From JAGQIB01 sp041393395 (GTDB taxonomy: Bacteria; ARS69): DNA of 64,000 nucleotides. Below the pieces are notes generated by a model that worked only from the letters and a program-made list of their open reading frames with translations, searched no databases and was not told the DNA's origin. Made by a program: the position numbers and the translations under genes. Positions 16,154-23,764 of this stretch are shown here, piece by piece (the stretch's first letter is position 1; every line of letters begins with the position of its first letter). The stretch is taken from NCBI GenBank assembly GCA_041393395.1, contig JAWKKG010000005.1:248001-312000 (forward strand). Direction: 5' to 3'.

Positions 16154-17469
16154 GGTCTCTCTCCGTTTCGATAGGAGCTCTTGATCCGGCTCCAGGACGA
16201 CGGGTCGACTGAGACGATCCCGCAGCCGGCGCCGAACGCACCGATCTGACCACAGCCCAGGCTCCCCGGCTCGACACAGGGGGAGTTCTCCCGGACGGTG
16301 AAGTCGTGGTTCTCGAGATCGCAGAAGAGGGGATCGATCTCGCGATCCGTGGCGCTCAGGGGAATCCCGATGCCCTCGGGGTTGTCCCAGAATACGTTGC
16401 ATCCGCTCACCACATCACCCTCGATGGCGGTGTTGCCCTGCGAGCCGACCACCAGGTTCCCTTCGAAGATCGTGCCCGAGCCGAGGAAAGCCGAGGCGCC
16501 GCCAAAGAAGGCGTAGGTTTGCGAGTTGCCATAGAACGTGTTCCCGCGCACCTCACATGATCCGTTGCCCCCTGTGGCAAGGCCGCCGCCCTGCCCGTTG
16601 TCCCCGCTCACTGCGTTGTTCAGGAACAAGCAATCCTCGACCAGCTTCGGGCCGAAGTTTCCCCACGCGAGACCGCCGGGGCCGCTCCCGTAGGCCTGGT
16701 TCCCTTCGAAGCGACACCGACGAACGACGGCACCGAGGTTGTACTGCGAAATGTGTAGTCCGCCGGCGGCATTGTCCGACCAGTTGTCCAGGAACACGCA
16801 GTCTTCGATCAACGCGGACTCGCCCACTCCGCCCGCAACTCCCAGAAGGTACGCTCCCTTGTTCCCACACCCTCGGAACGAGGTGCCAATCAGGTTCAGA
16901 TGGCCGCCCGAGTGAATCAGACCCCCGCCGCTCGTGGCCAGGCAGTTCACGAACTCGCAGTCGATCACGTCCACGTCCCCGTTGCCTGCCAGGCCGCCTC
17001 CCGTGCTCGCCCCCGCGTCGAGATCGCGGAAGATGCAGTTCCGGAACGACATCCTCCCCACGCCAACAACCCACGCCCCGGTCCCACCCTCGGGGGCACC
17101 CGTCAACGTGAACCCCTCGATCGCCGTAGTCTCTGACGGAAGCCCCTCACACTCGACCACCGATGCCTGCGGCCCCGGAGCATTCTGCATGTCGATCACA
17201 GTTACGTCCGGCCCCGCTTCGGAGCGAAGCAGAACTCCATCGACCATGAACGCGCACGACCGGTGAGTGAAGCCCGAGCCGCGCACCTCCGAGTCCGTGT
17301 ACGTCCCCGGAGCCACCAGCACCGTGTCGCCCGACGCGCTCGCGTCCAGAGCCGCGTTGATCGTCTGGTACTCCGCCGGAACCCGGAGCGTCGCGCCAAT
17401 GGCGTCAGAGGGCGGCGCCGAGAACAGACCCGCCGTCAGCACCGCCCAGACGACCGCTTGATGTCGCAT
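16150..17469 (-). CDS. Secreted right-handed beta-helix protein, copy 2
   Basis: 439 residues: a signal peptide, then a short motif ALDASASGDTVLVAPGTYTD common in pectate-lyase-like helices, then about ten parallel beta-helix coils with repeated N-C-x-F and GGGL elements. The C-terminal region (HDFTVRENSPCVEPGSLGCGQIGAFG) is followed by a polar tail with SWSRIKS. No catalytic triad of a known polysaccharide lyase is evident. It is a tandem paralogue of the gene at 17492-18826, near-identical over the last third. The ATG at 17469 has no good ribosome site of its own and overlaps the stop of an 8-codon mini-ORF, suggesting reinitiation. Confidence 0.78.
   Translation of the reverse strand: MRHQAVVWAVLTAGLFSAPPSDAIGATLRVPAEYQTINAALDASASGDTVLVAPGTYTDSEVRGSGFTHRSCAFMVDGVLLRSEAGPDVTVIDMQNAPGPQASVVECEGLPSETTAIEGFTLTGAPEGGTGAWVVGVGRMSFRNCIFRDLDAGASTGGGLAGNGDVDVIDCEFVNCLATSGGGLIHSGGHLNLIGTSFRGCGNKGAYLLGVAGGVGESALIEDCVFLDNWSDNAAGGLHISQYNLGAVVRRCRFEGNQAYGSGPGGLAWGNFGPKLVEDCLFLNNAVSGDNGQGGGLATGGNGSCEVRGNTFYGNSQTYAFFGGASAFLGSGTIFEGNLVVGSQGNTAIEGDVVSGCNVFWDNPEGIGIPLSATDREIDPLFCDLENHDFTVRENSPCVEPGSLGCGQIGAFGAGCGIVSVDPSSWSRIKSSYRNGERP
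16238..16392. repeat. 155-bp exact repeat, copy in helix gene 2
   Basis: Bases 16238-16392 are identical, base for base, to 17580-17734. The block encodes the conserved C-terminal part of both beta-helix proteins. Flanking sequence is similar but clearly diverged, so the identity is local, as expected from recent gene conversion or strong recent recombination. Confidence 0.9.
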
Positions 17470-17495
17470 CACCTGACTGCAAAGGTCCTGGTCAT
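17469..17495 (-). pseudogene. Eight-codon remnant of a DNRLRE-gene start between the two helix genes
   Basis: GGAGAG precedes an ATG at 17495 that overlaps the stop of helix copy 1 (ATGA). The frame encodes MTRTFAVR and stops at TGA 17471-17469, overlapping the ATG of helix copy 2. The intact DNRLRE gene, in the same position after copy 2, begins MTRIFAAA with the same ATGA junction and the same GGAGAG. The mini-ORF therefore looks like the left-over start of a duplicated DNRLRE gene, now possibly serving as a translational coupler. Confidence 0.6.
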
Positions 17496-18826
17496 CGCCT
17501 CTCTCCGTTTCGATGGAAGCCCTTGATTCGGCCCCACGAAGACTGCTCGATGGACGTGATCCCGCAGCCGATGCCGAATGCACCGATCTGACCACAGCCC
17601 AGGCTCCCCGGCTCGACACAGGGGGAGTTCTCCCGGACGGTGAAGTCGTGGTTCTCGAGATCGCAGAAGAGGGGATCGATCTCGCGATCCGTGGCGCTCA
17701 GGGGAATCCCGATGCCCTCGGGGTTGTCCCAGAAGATGTTGCAGGAGGTGGAGACGCTCGATCCCGCCTGTACGTGGAAGGCGGGCACGCCCGTGGACTG
17801 GACCACGACGTTCCTCTCGAAGAGCACACCCGGCGCGTAGATGAACACCGCGGAGCCCCCGCCGGACTGGTAGGTCTGATGGTTCCCGAAGAACGTGTTG
17901 CCGCGGATCTCGCATGTTCCATTGTCCTGAACGACGAGCGCGCCGCCGCGACCGGTTCCCCCGTCGATCGAGTTGTTGAGGAACAGGCAGTCCTCAATCA
18001 GCTTCGGCCCGTAGCCCGTGAACGACAGGGCCCCGCCGGCATAGGCCGAGGCGTGGTTACCCTCGAACCGGCACCGGCGGACAATGGCGCCTTGGTCGTA
18101 GCGGTAGATCGTGAGCCCCGGGCCACCAGCGTTCGACCAGTTATCGAGGAATAGGCAGTCTTCCACGAGCGCCGACTCGCCCTCCCCGCCCGACACGCCC
18201 AGAAGGTAGGCACCGCTGTTCCCGCAGTTCTCGAACGTCGACCGAATCAAGTTGAGGTGACCGCCCGAATGGATGAGGCCGCCGCCGGAGTTCGCGAAGC
18301 AGTTCACGAACTCGCAGTCGATCACGTCCACGTTGCCGTTGCCAGCCAAGCCACCGCCGGTGCTGTTTCCCGCGTCCAGGTCGCGGAAGATGCAGTCGCG
18401 ATACGTCACCCTACCTACGTCTCCTATGAAAGTCCCCCGCTGATTGACCGGTGCTCCGGTGATCGTGAAACCCTCGACGGCAGTTGCCGTGGAAGGGAGG
18501 TGAACGCACCACACCGTGGCAGCCTGGCTGGCCCCCAATCCCTGCATGTCGATCGTGGTTACTTCAGGTCCGGATTCCGATCGCAGAACCACGCCATCTC
18601 GCATGAACGCACAGGATCGCGTACTGAACCCGTCCAACCGGACATCGGAGTCCGTATAGGTGCCCGGAGCGACCAGCACCGTGTCACCGAAGGCGCTCGC
18701 ATCGAGGGCCGCGTTGATCGTGGCAAACTCCATGGGCACAAGGTGAGTGGCAGCGAGCGTCCGGTCGGCCCCGCCAAGTGTGAGCCCCGCCAGCAATAGA
18801 GGAGCGGCGGCGGTGTTCATTCGCAT
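17492..18826 (-). CDS. Secreted right-handed beta-helix protein, copy 1
   Basis: 444 residues with a signal peptide (about 1-26, ending TLA-A), then the same architecture as copy 2: INAALDASAFGDTVLVAPGTYTD, parallel beta-helix coils, the block HDFTVRENSPCVEPG and a tail SSWGRIKGFHRNGERR. Upstream in-frame ATGs at 18826 and 18820 are both possible; neither has a strong ribosome site. The protein is presumably exported to the cell surface or medium. I see no enzymatic motif. It starts 8 bp after the stop of an orphan FlgD-like domain fragment. Confidence 0.78.
   Translation of the reverse strand: MRMNTAAAPLLLAGLTLGGADRTLAATHLVPMEFATINAALDASAFGDTVLVAPGTYTDSDVRLDGFSTRSCAFMRDGVVLRSESGPEVTTIDMQGLGASQAATVWCVHLPSTATAVEGFTITGAPVNQRGTFIGDVGRVTYRDCIFRDLDAGNSTGGGLAGNGNVDVIDCEFVNCFANSGGGLIHSGGHLNLIRSTFENCGNSGAYLLGVSGGEGESALVEDCLFLDNWSNAGGPGLTIYRYDQGAIVRRCRFEGNHASAYAGGALSFTGYGPKLIEDCLFLNNSIDGGTGRGGALVVQDNGTCEIRGNTFFGNHQTYQSGGGSAVFIYAPGVLFERNVVVQSTGVPAFHVQAGSSVSTSCNIFWDNPEGIGIPLSATDREIDPLFCDLENHDFTVRENSPCVEPGSLGCGQIGAFGIGCGITSIEQSSWGRIKGFHRNGERR
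17580..17734. repeat. 155-bp exact repeat, copy in helix gene 1
   Basis: Partner of 16238-16392 in direct orientation, 1342 bp away. Recombination between the two would delete one gene copy in frame or expand the array. Confidence 0.9.
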
Positions 18827-18834
18827 CTCTGTGA

Positions 18835-19040
18835 CTACCTCAGAAGAGTGACCTTGCGGCTTGCCTCGAAGCCCCGCGGTCCGCGCAGCTTCAGGAAGTA
18901 TACCCCCGTCGGCACTCGGCCTCCGGACTCATTGGTCCCGCCCACGGGTAGATCAAGGGGTAACTTGCGGGGCCCAGGGCCGGAGAAGACATCCGAGCCA
19001 TCGAGATCCAACCGCCGGATCGACTCGGAAGTGCCGCCGG
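18835..19040 (-). pseudogene. Orphan C-terminal FlgD-like/sorting-type domain fragment
   Basis: Between the tatC stop and helix copy 1, a minus-strand frame ending in TAG at 18837-18835 reads like the end of a secreted protein. It has SIRRLDLDGSDVFSG, then GGRVPTGVYFLKLRG and a final FEASRKVTLLR. This is the pattern of the Ig-like C-terminal domain used by many FCB-type secreted proteins (VPxGVYFxRL...RKVxLLR). No start codon with a ribosome site precedes it and the frame runs into tatC, so it is a 5'-truncated remnant of about 70 codons. Confidence 0.6.
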
Positions 19041-19051
19041 TCCCTGTCCGC

Positions 19052-19813
19052 CTAGTCCCGGGGCTCCTCCACGTCCTTCCCCGCTTCCTTCCGGCGACTC
19101 CGGGCGATGCCCTGCGCGATCAGAAGCGAGATCAGGTACAGGAGCAGCACCGGCCCGGCCATCAGCAGCTGCGACGCGACGTCCGGGGGCGTGAGGATCG
19201 CGGAGAGCACGAACACGAGGACCACGCCCCAGCGCCAGTAGCGCTTGAGGAAGTCCGGATCGAGGATGCCCCACCACGTGAGCAGCGTGACCACGAGCGG
19301 GAACTGGAACACCGCGCCGAAAGCGAGCGTGAGCCGCACCGCGAAGTCGAAGTAGTGCTCCGCGGTGATCATCGGCTGGAGGTACTGCGTGCCGAACCCG
19401 AGCAGGAACGTGAGCGCGATCGGCAGGATCACGAGGTACGCGAACGCCGCCCCCGCGTAGAACAGCAGCACGGAGCTCAGCACCACCGGGACCGCGACCT
19501 TGCGCTCCTTCTTCAGGAGCCCGGGCACCACGAACGTCCACACACGCCACACGATGAACGGCGCGGCGAGGAACAGGCCGAGCCCGATCGCGGTCTTCAT
19601 GCGCAGCATGAACGCGCCCGTGGGCGAGATGAACTTCAGGTCGCCCACGGGGCCGATCGCGGGACGCACGAGCAGGTCGATCGCGCGATCGGAAAGGAAC
19701 CAGGCGGCGACCGCGGCGACGGACGCGGCCAGCAGCGACTGGAGGAGCACGGTCCGCAGCTCCTCCAGGTGCTCGACCAGCGTCATCTCCCCGCCGGGCC
19801 GCTCCTCGGTCAT
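19052..19813 (-). CDS. tatC: Twin-arginine translocase subunit TatC
   Basis: 253 residues, six membrane helices, receptor subunit for folded Tat substrates in the inner membrane. Family landmarks: EHLEELRTVLL at the N-terminus, the first periplasmic stretch LKFISPTGAFMLRMK, the LLKKERKVAVP loop, FGAVFQFPLVV, and SAILTPPDVASQLLMAGPVLLLY. The ATG at 19813 overlaps the M16 protease stop (ATGA). No tatA/tatB gene is adjacent; they must be elsewhere. Confidence 0.95.
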   Translation of the reverse strand: MTEERPGGEMTLVEHLEELRTVLLQSLLAASVAAVAAWFLSDRAIDLLVRPAIGPVGDLKFISPTGAFMLRMKTAIGLGLFLAAPFIVWRVWTFVVPGLLKKERKVAVPVVLSSVLLFYAGAAFAYLVILPIALTFLLGFGTQYLQPMITAEHYFDFAVRLTLAFGAVFQFPLVVTLLTWWGILDPDFLKRYWRWGVVLVFVLSAILTPPDVASQLLMAGPVLLLYLISLLIAQGIARSRRKEAGKDVEEPRD

Positions 19814-22452
19814 TCGGCGTCCGCGGCCTCGCACGGACTCAGGTCCTCGTTCACGGGACCGGCCACGGCGAGCGTGCCCGTCGCGCCGGCGAGGCGCTGC
19901 CCGGCGCGGATCAGGTCCGCCGCGGAGAGCGCGCGGATCCGCTCCGGATAGGCGAGCAGGAAGTCGGAGGGCCAGTCGTGGAACGAGGCGCGCACCCAGA
20001 ACCGCGCTAGCCGTCCGTACGTGGTGAACCGGAGCGGGAACGAGCCGGTGAGATAGTCGCGCGCGTCGTTCAGCTCGCTCTCGGTGGGGCCCTGTTCTGC
20101 GAGCTTGTGGACCTCGGTGCGGATCGAGCTCACCGCCTTGGCGACGTTCTCGGGCCGCGTGCCCATCGACACCACGAAGAACCCGCCCTGCCGCCGCTCG
20201 TAGTTGCGGCTCCACACGGAGTACGCGAGACCCTGCTCGTCGCGGATCGTGTCGCCGAGGCGCGAGCGGATCGCACTGCCGCCGAGCACGTGGTTGAACG
20301 CGATCGCGGCGTAGCGATCGGGATCATCGGCGGAGAGTCCGGGGCCGCCCCACCAGATCTTGGCCTGCGCCTTCTCCGGCCGGGTCGCCACGCGCGTCGC
20401 GTCCACGCGTGCGAGCGGCAGCTCCGGGATCGCCGCGGGGCTCCGGCCCGGAACGGCGGCGGCGCCGAGGCGATCCAGCAGGGGCGAGATCGCGGCGTCG
20501 TCGAAGTCGCCGACGATCGCGAGATGTGCCTGGTCCAGACGGAACAGCTCGGGGACCTGGCGCCGCACGTCGTCCGCGGTCGCCGCCGTGACGCCCTCGA
20601 GTCGGCCGTGGCCGAGCCGCGCGTACGGGTGCTCGCCCGCCACCGTCGCGAAAAAAAGATCCTCGGCGACGTCGTCCAGATCGTCGACGCGCGCCTCCAG
20701 GTCGTTGCGCGCGAGCTCGCGCACGATCTCGAAGTCCTCGTCGCGCAGGCCGGGATCCTCGAGCAGGTCCACGAGCAGGCCGAGCCCGGCCGGCGCGTGG
20801 CGCGACAGCAGGGTCACGCCCGCGTGCACCATCTCGGACCCGGTCTCGAACGAGAGCTCCGAGCCGAGACGCTCGAAGCGGCGATTGAACTCCAGGAACG
20901 GCACGCCGCGCGGCCCGCGCTCCAGCGTGTCGGCCGCGAGCTTGGAGAGACCCTCCCGCCCCACGGGGTCGAGGATGCCGCCGCCCGTGAACAGCATGGA
21001 GATCGACACCACGGGATCGGTGCGATCGGGGAGCAACACGACCGAGAGCCCGTTCGCGAGGCGCCGACGTTGCAGATCGGGCGCCGCCTGCAGCCCCGTC
21101 CGGAATCGACGACGCGGCGAGAACACGCCGTGCAGCGACGGCGCGTGCGCCGCGACCGCGAGTCCGTGGCCGGCGACGCTTCCGTTCCCTCCGCCGTTCC
21201 CGCCCCCGGCGCCATTTCCGACCGGCACGATCCGGGCCACCCCGCAGGCGTCGCGACGGAACGTCCGGCGGGCGACGTCGAGCATCTCCTCGCGCGTGCG
21301 CTCCTGCAGCCGCGGCAGGATCGTGTCCGCGTACGCGAGGTCGCCGTGCGCCTCGTGCCAGCCGAGCGTGAACCCGCGATTCGAGGGCGACTGCTGCGAG
21401 ATCACGTGGTCGGATTCGGCCGAGTCGAGCGCGCGCGTACGCTCCTCGTCGTCCGGGCCGTCCTTGGCGAGACGCTCGAGCTCGTTCCACACGATGGACT
21501 CGACCTCGTCCAGCGACACGCCCGGGTGCCCCTCCACGAAGATCGTGAACGTGGAGGGGTCCTGCTTCGCGTGGTACTGCACGCTCACGTCGCCGGCCTT
21601 GTTCGTCTCCAGGAGCGCGAGATCCAGGCGCGACGTGCGCGTGCCGGACAGCACGCTCGCGACCAGGGCGAGCGACTCCGACTCGGCCGTGCCGATTTCC
21701 GGCGCGCGGAACATGAGCTGCAGGTGCGGGAGGTTCGTCGCGCGGGCGAGATCGAACCGCGTGGCGCCGCGGAGGGGCGGCTCCTGCGGGATGCGGCGCG
21801 TCACGCCGGGACCGGTGGGGATGCGTCCGAAGTGCTTCTCCGCCTCGCGGAACACCTCGTCCGGCGTGATGTCGCCCACCACCACGAGGGCGCCGTTGTC
21901 GGGCGCGTAGTAGCGGCGGTAGTGCTCCACGAGGTCGTCGCGCGTGATCCCCTCGATGTCCGCCTCCCACCCGATGATCGGCCATCGGTACGGCGACTCG
22001 CGCAGCATCGCGGCGGTGAGTTCCTCGTTCAGCTCCACGGCCGGGATGTCCTGGTACATCACGCGTTCTTCGAGCACGACCTGACGCTCGGACTCCAGCT
22101 CCTCGGGATCGATGCGCAGGTTCTCCATGCGCTCGGCCTCGATCTCCAGCGCGAGCGGCCAGCGGTCGCGCGCGAAGACCTCGTAGTACATGGTCACGTC
22201 CTCGGACGTGAACGCGTTCAGGTCGCCGCCGTTGCGCTCCACGATCGCCGCGACGTCTCCCTTGCCGTACTTCTCGGTCCCCTTGAACATCATGTGCTCG
22301 AGGAGATGCGAGATCCCGGTGATCCCGGGTCGCTCGTCCCGCGAGCCGACCCGGTAGACCACACCCGAGAACACCACGGGGCCGAGGCCGCGTCGCTCCG
22401 CGATCACGGTCAGTCCGTTGTCCAGCACGCGCCGCTCGATCGGCCCGCTCAT
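19810..22452 (-). CDS. M16 (pitrilysin-family) zinc protease, two-lobe fusion
   Basis: 880 residues containing two M16 repeats in one chain. The N-terminal half carries the inverted zinc motif HLLEH (49-53) followed by MMFKGTEKYG, with a downstream Glu in the EDVTMYYEVFARD region. A Gly/Asn-rich linker (GNGAGGGNGGGNG) joins it to a second repeat starting RRLANGLSVVLLPD, which lacks HxxEH and should be the inactive substrate-clamp half. No signal peptide is obvious from the ATG at 22452, so localisation is uncertain; many relatives are periplasmic. The ATG overlaps the nrdR stop and is preceded by GGAGAAAGGGGA. Confidence 0.9.
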   Translation of the reverse strand: MSGPIERRVLDNGLTVIAERRGLGPVVFSGVVYRVGSRDERPGITGISHLLEHMMFKGTEKYGKGDVAAIVERNGGDLNAFTSEDVTMYYEVFARDRWPLALEIEAERMENLRIDPEELESERQVVLEERVMYQDIPAVELNEELTAAMLRESPYRWPIIGWEADIEGITRDDLVEHYRRYYAPDNGALVVVGDITPDEVFREAEKHFGRIPTGPGVTRRIPQEPPLRGATRFDLARATNLPHLQLMFRAPEIGTAESESLALVASVLSGTRTSRLDLALLETNKAGDVSVQYHAKQDPSTFTIFVEGHPGVSLDEVESIVWNELERLAKDGPDDEERTRALDSAESDHVISQQSPSNRGFTLGWHEAHGDLAYADTILPRLQERTREEMLDVARRTFRRDACGVARIVPVGNGAGGGNGGGNGSVAGHGLAVAAHAPSLHGVFSPRRRFRTGLQAAPDLQRRRLANGLSVVLLPDRTDPVVSISMLFTGGGILDPVGREGLSKLAADTLERGPRGVPFLEFNRRFERLGSELSFETGSEMVHAGVTLLSRHAPAGLGLLVDLLEDPGLRDEDFEIVRELARNDLEARVDDLDDVAEDLFFATVAGEHPYARLGHGRLEGVTAATADDVRRQVPELFRLDQAHLAIVGDFDDAAISPLLDRLGAAAVPGRSPAAIPELPLARVDATRVATRPEKAQAKIWWGGPGLSADDPDRYAAIAFNHVLGGSAIRSRLGDTIRDEQGLAYSVWSRNYERRQGGFFVVSMGTRPENVAKAVSSIRTEVHKLAEQGPTESELNDARDYLTGSFPLRFTTYGRLARFWVRASFHDWPSDFLLAYPERIRALSAADLIRAGQRLAGATGTLAVAGPVNEDLSPCEAADAE

Positions 22453-22910
22453 GAGTCCCCTTTCTCCAGCACGCGCCGGATCTCCTCCAGGAAGTGACTC
22501 GCGTCCCGGAACTCGCGGTAAACGCTCGCGAATCGCACGTACGCGATCTGGTCCAGATGGGCGAGCTCCTCCATTACCAGCTCGCCGATCGACCGGCTCT
22601 CGATCTCGCTCTGCCCCATCGCCTGCACCGCGGTCTCCACGCGATCCAGCAGCGCATCGAGGTCCTCCCGGGGTATCGGGCGCTTCTCGCACGCCTTGGA
22701 CACCCCGGAGTGGAGCTTCTCCCGCTGGAACGGCTCGCGCCGGCCGTCCTTCTTGATCACGAGCACCTGCGTGCGCTCGACGTACTCGTACGTCGTGAAC
22801 CGCACCCCGCAGGCCAGGCACTCGCGGCGCCGCCGGATCGCGTCGCCGTCACGCGCCGTGCGCGAGTCGACGACCTTGTTCTCCAGGCTGCCGCAGCCGG
22901 GACACCTCAT
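22449..22910 (-). CDS. nrdR: Transcriptional repressor NrdR
   Basis: 153 residues, the nucleotide-sensing repressor of ribonucleotide reductase genes. The zinc ribbon uses C3, C6, C31 and C34 (CPGC and CLAC), followed by the ATP-cone starting VLVIKKDGRREPF. The length and C-terminus (VRFASVYREFRD) are standard. It is embedded by ATGA overlaps between the metallo-beta-lactamase gene and the M16 protease gene. A likely target is nrdJ in this window, whose promoter carries a pair of NrdR-box-like palindromes. Confidence 0.96.
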   Translation of the reverse strand: MRCPGCGSLENKVVDSRTARDGDAIRRRRECLACGVRFTTYEYVERTQVLVIKKDGRREPFQREKLHSGVSKACEKRPIPREDLDALLDRVETAVQAMGQSEIESRSIGELVMEELAHLDQIAYVRFASVYREFRDASHFLEEIRRVLEKGDS

Positions 22911-23764
22911 GGTGCCGCGCCGGGCGCCGGCGCCACGACCTCGAACTCCAACCCCCGCCCCTCGCGACGGATCCGCGCGGCCCCGACCACCGGATCGTGT
23001 TCGAACGCCACGATCCAGTTCTCGTCGATCGCGGCGGGCAGGTGCTTCTCCTTGAACGCCACCGTGTCGAGCGGGTAGAGGTCGTAGCCCATCACCCACG
23101 GCACGGGCGCGTGCGCCGACGTGGGCATGTTGTCGGTGGGGTACACGAGCTTCTCGTTCCCGGACTCGATCACGATCCCCGTCAGCGCGCGAACGTGGCC
23201 CTTCATCATCATCGTGCGGACCCCGGGGGCGACGTCGATCTCGCCGTCCACCACGTCGAGCAGGCCGGCGTCCGCGATCGGACGCCAGTTATGCGGCAGG
23301 TAGCTCGCGGACGACCGCACGGTCGGGTTCTCCGCGTCCTCCAGCTCCGCCCGCTGCACCACGTGGCGCGCGTTCGGGAACACGGGCACGACGCGACCGT
23401 CCTCGTCACGTCGCGTGCCGCCGCCCGCGTGGTCGAAGTGCAGGTGCGTGTACACGACGGTGTCGACGTCGGCCGGCGCCACGCCGTGGGCGGCCAGCGA
23501 CGTGACGAGATCCGTCTCCTCTCCGAACCCGAAGATCTCCCGGAACTTCGCGTCCTCCTTGCGACCGTTGCCGGTGTCCACGAGCACGATCCGGCCACCG
23601 CTCCGGATCAGCAGGCAGTTCGTGCCCAGCGTGATGCGGTTGCGCTCGTCCGGACTCGTGCGCTTCTCCCAGAGCGGCTTCGGCACGACGCCGAACATCG
23701 CGCCGCCGTCGAGGCGGAACGTCCCGTCCGAGACGAGATGCCACTCGACGTCGCCGATTCTCAT
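22907..23764 (-). CDS. Metallo-beta-lactamase-fold hydrolase
   Basis: 285 residues. The hallmark THLHFDHAGG, an earlier GTNCLLIRSGGRIVLVDTG and a later metal-ligand region MKGHVRALTG with YPTDNMP place it among the lactonase/glyoxalase-like MBL hydrolases that bind two zinc ions. There is no signal peptide, so it is probably cytoplasmic. Start and stop both overlap neighbours (ATGA). The substrate is not deducible; homologues include acyl-homoserine lactonases and many unassigned enzymes. Confidence 0.85.
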   Translation of the reverse strand: MRIGDVEWHLVSDGTFRLDGGAMFGVVPKPLWEKRTSPDERNRITLGTNCLLIRSGGRIVLVDTGNGRKEDAKFREIFGFGEETDLVTSLAAHGVAPADVDTVVYTHLHFDHAGGGTRRDEDGRVVPVFPNARHVVQRAELEDAENPTVRSSASYLPHNWRPIADAGLLDVVDGEIDVAPGVRTMMMKGHVRALTGIVIESGNEKLVYPTDNMPTSAHAPVPWVMGYDLYPLDTVAFKEKHLPAAIDENWIVAFEHDPVVGAARIRREGRGLEFEVVAPAPGAAP

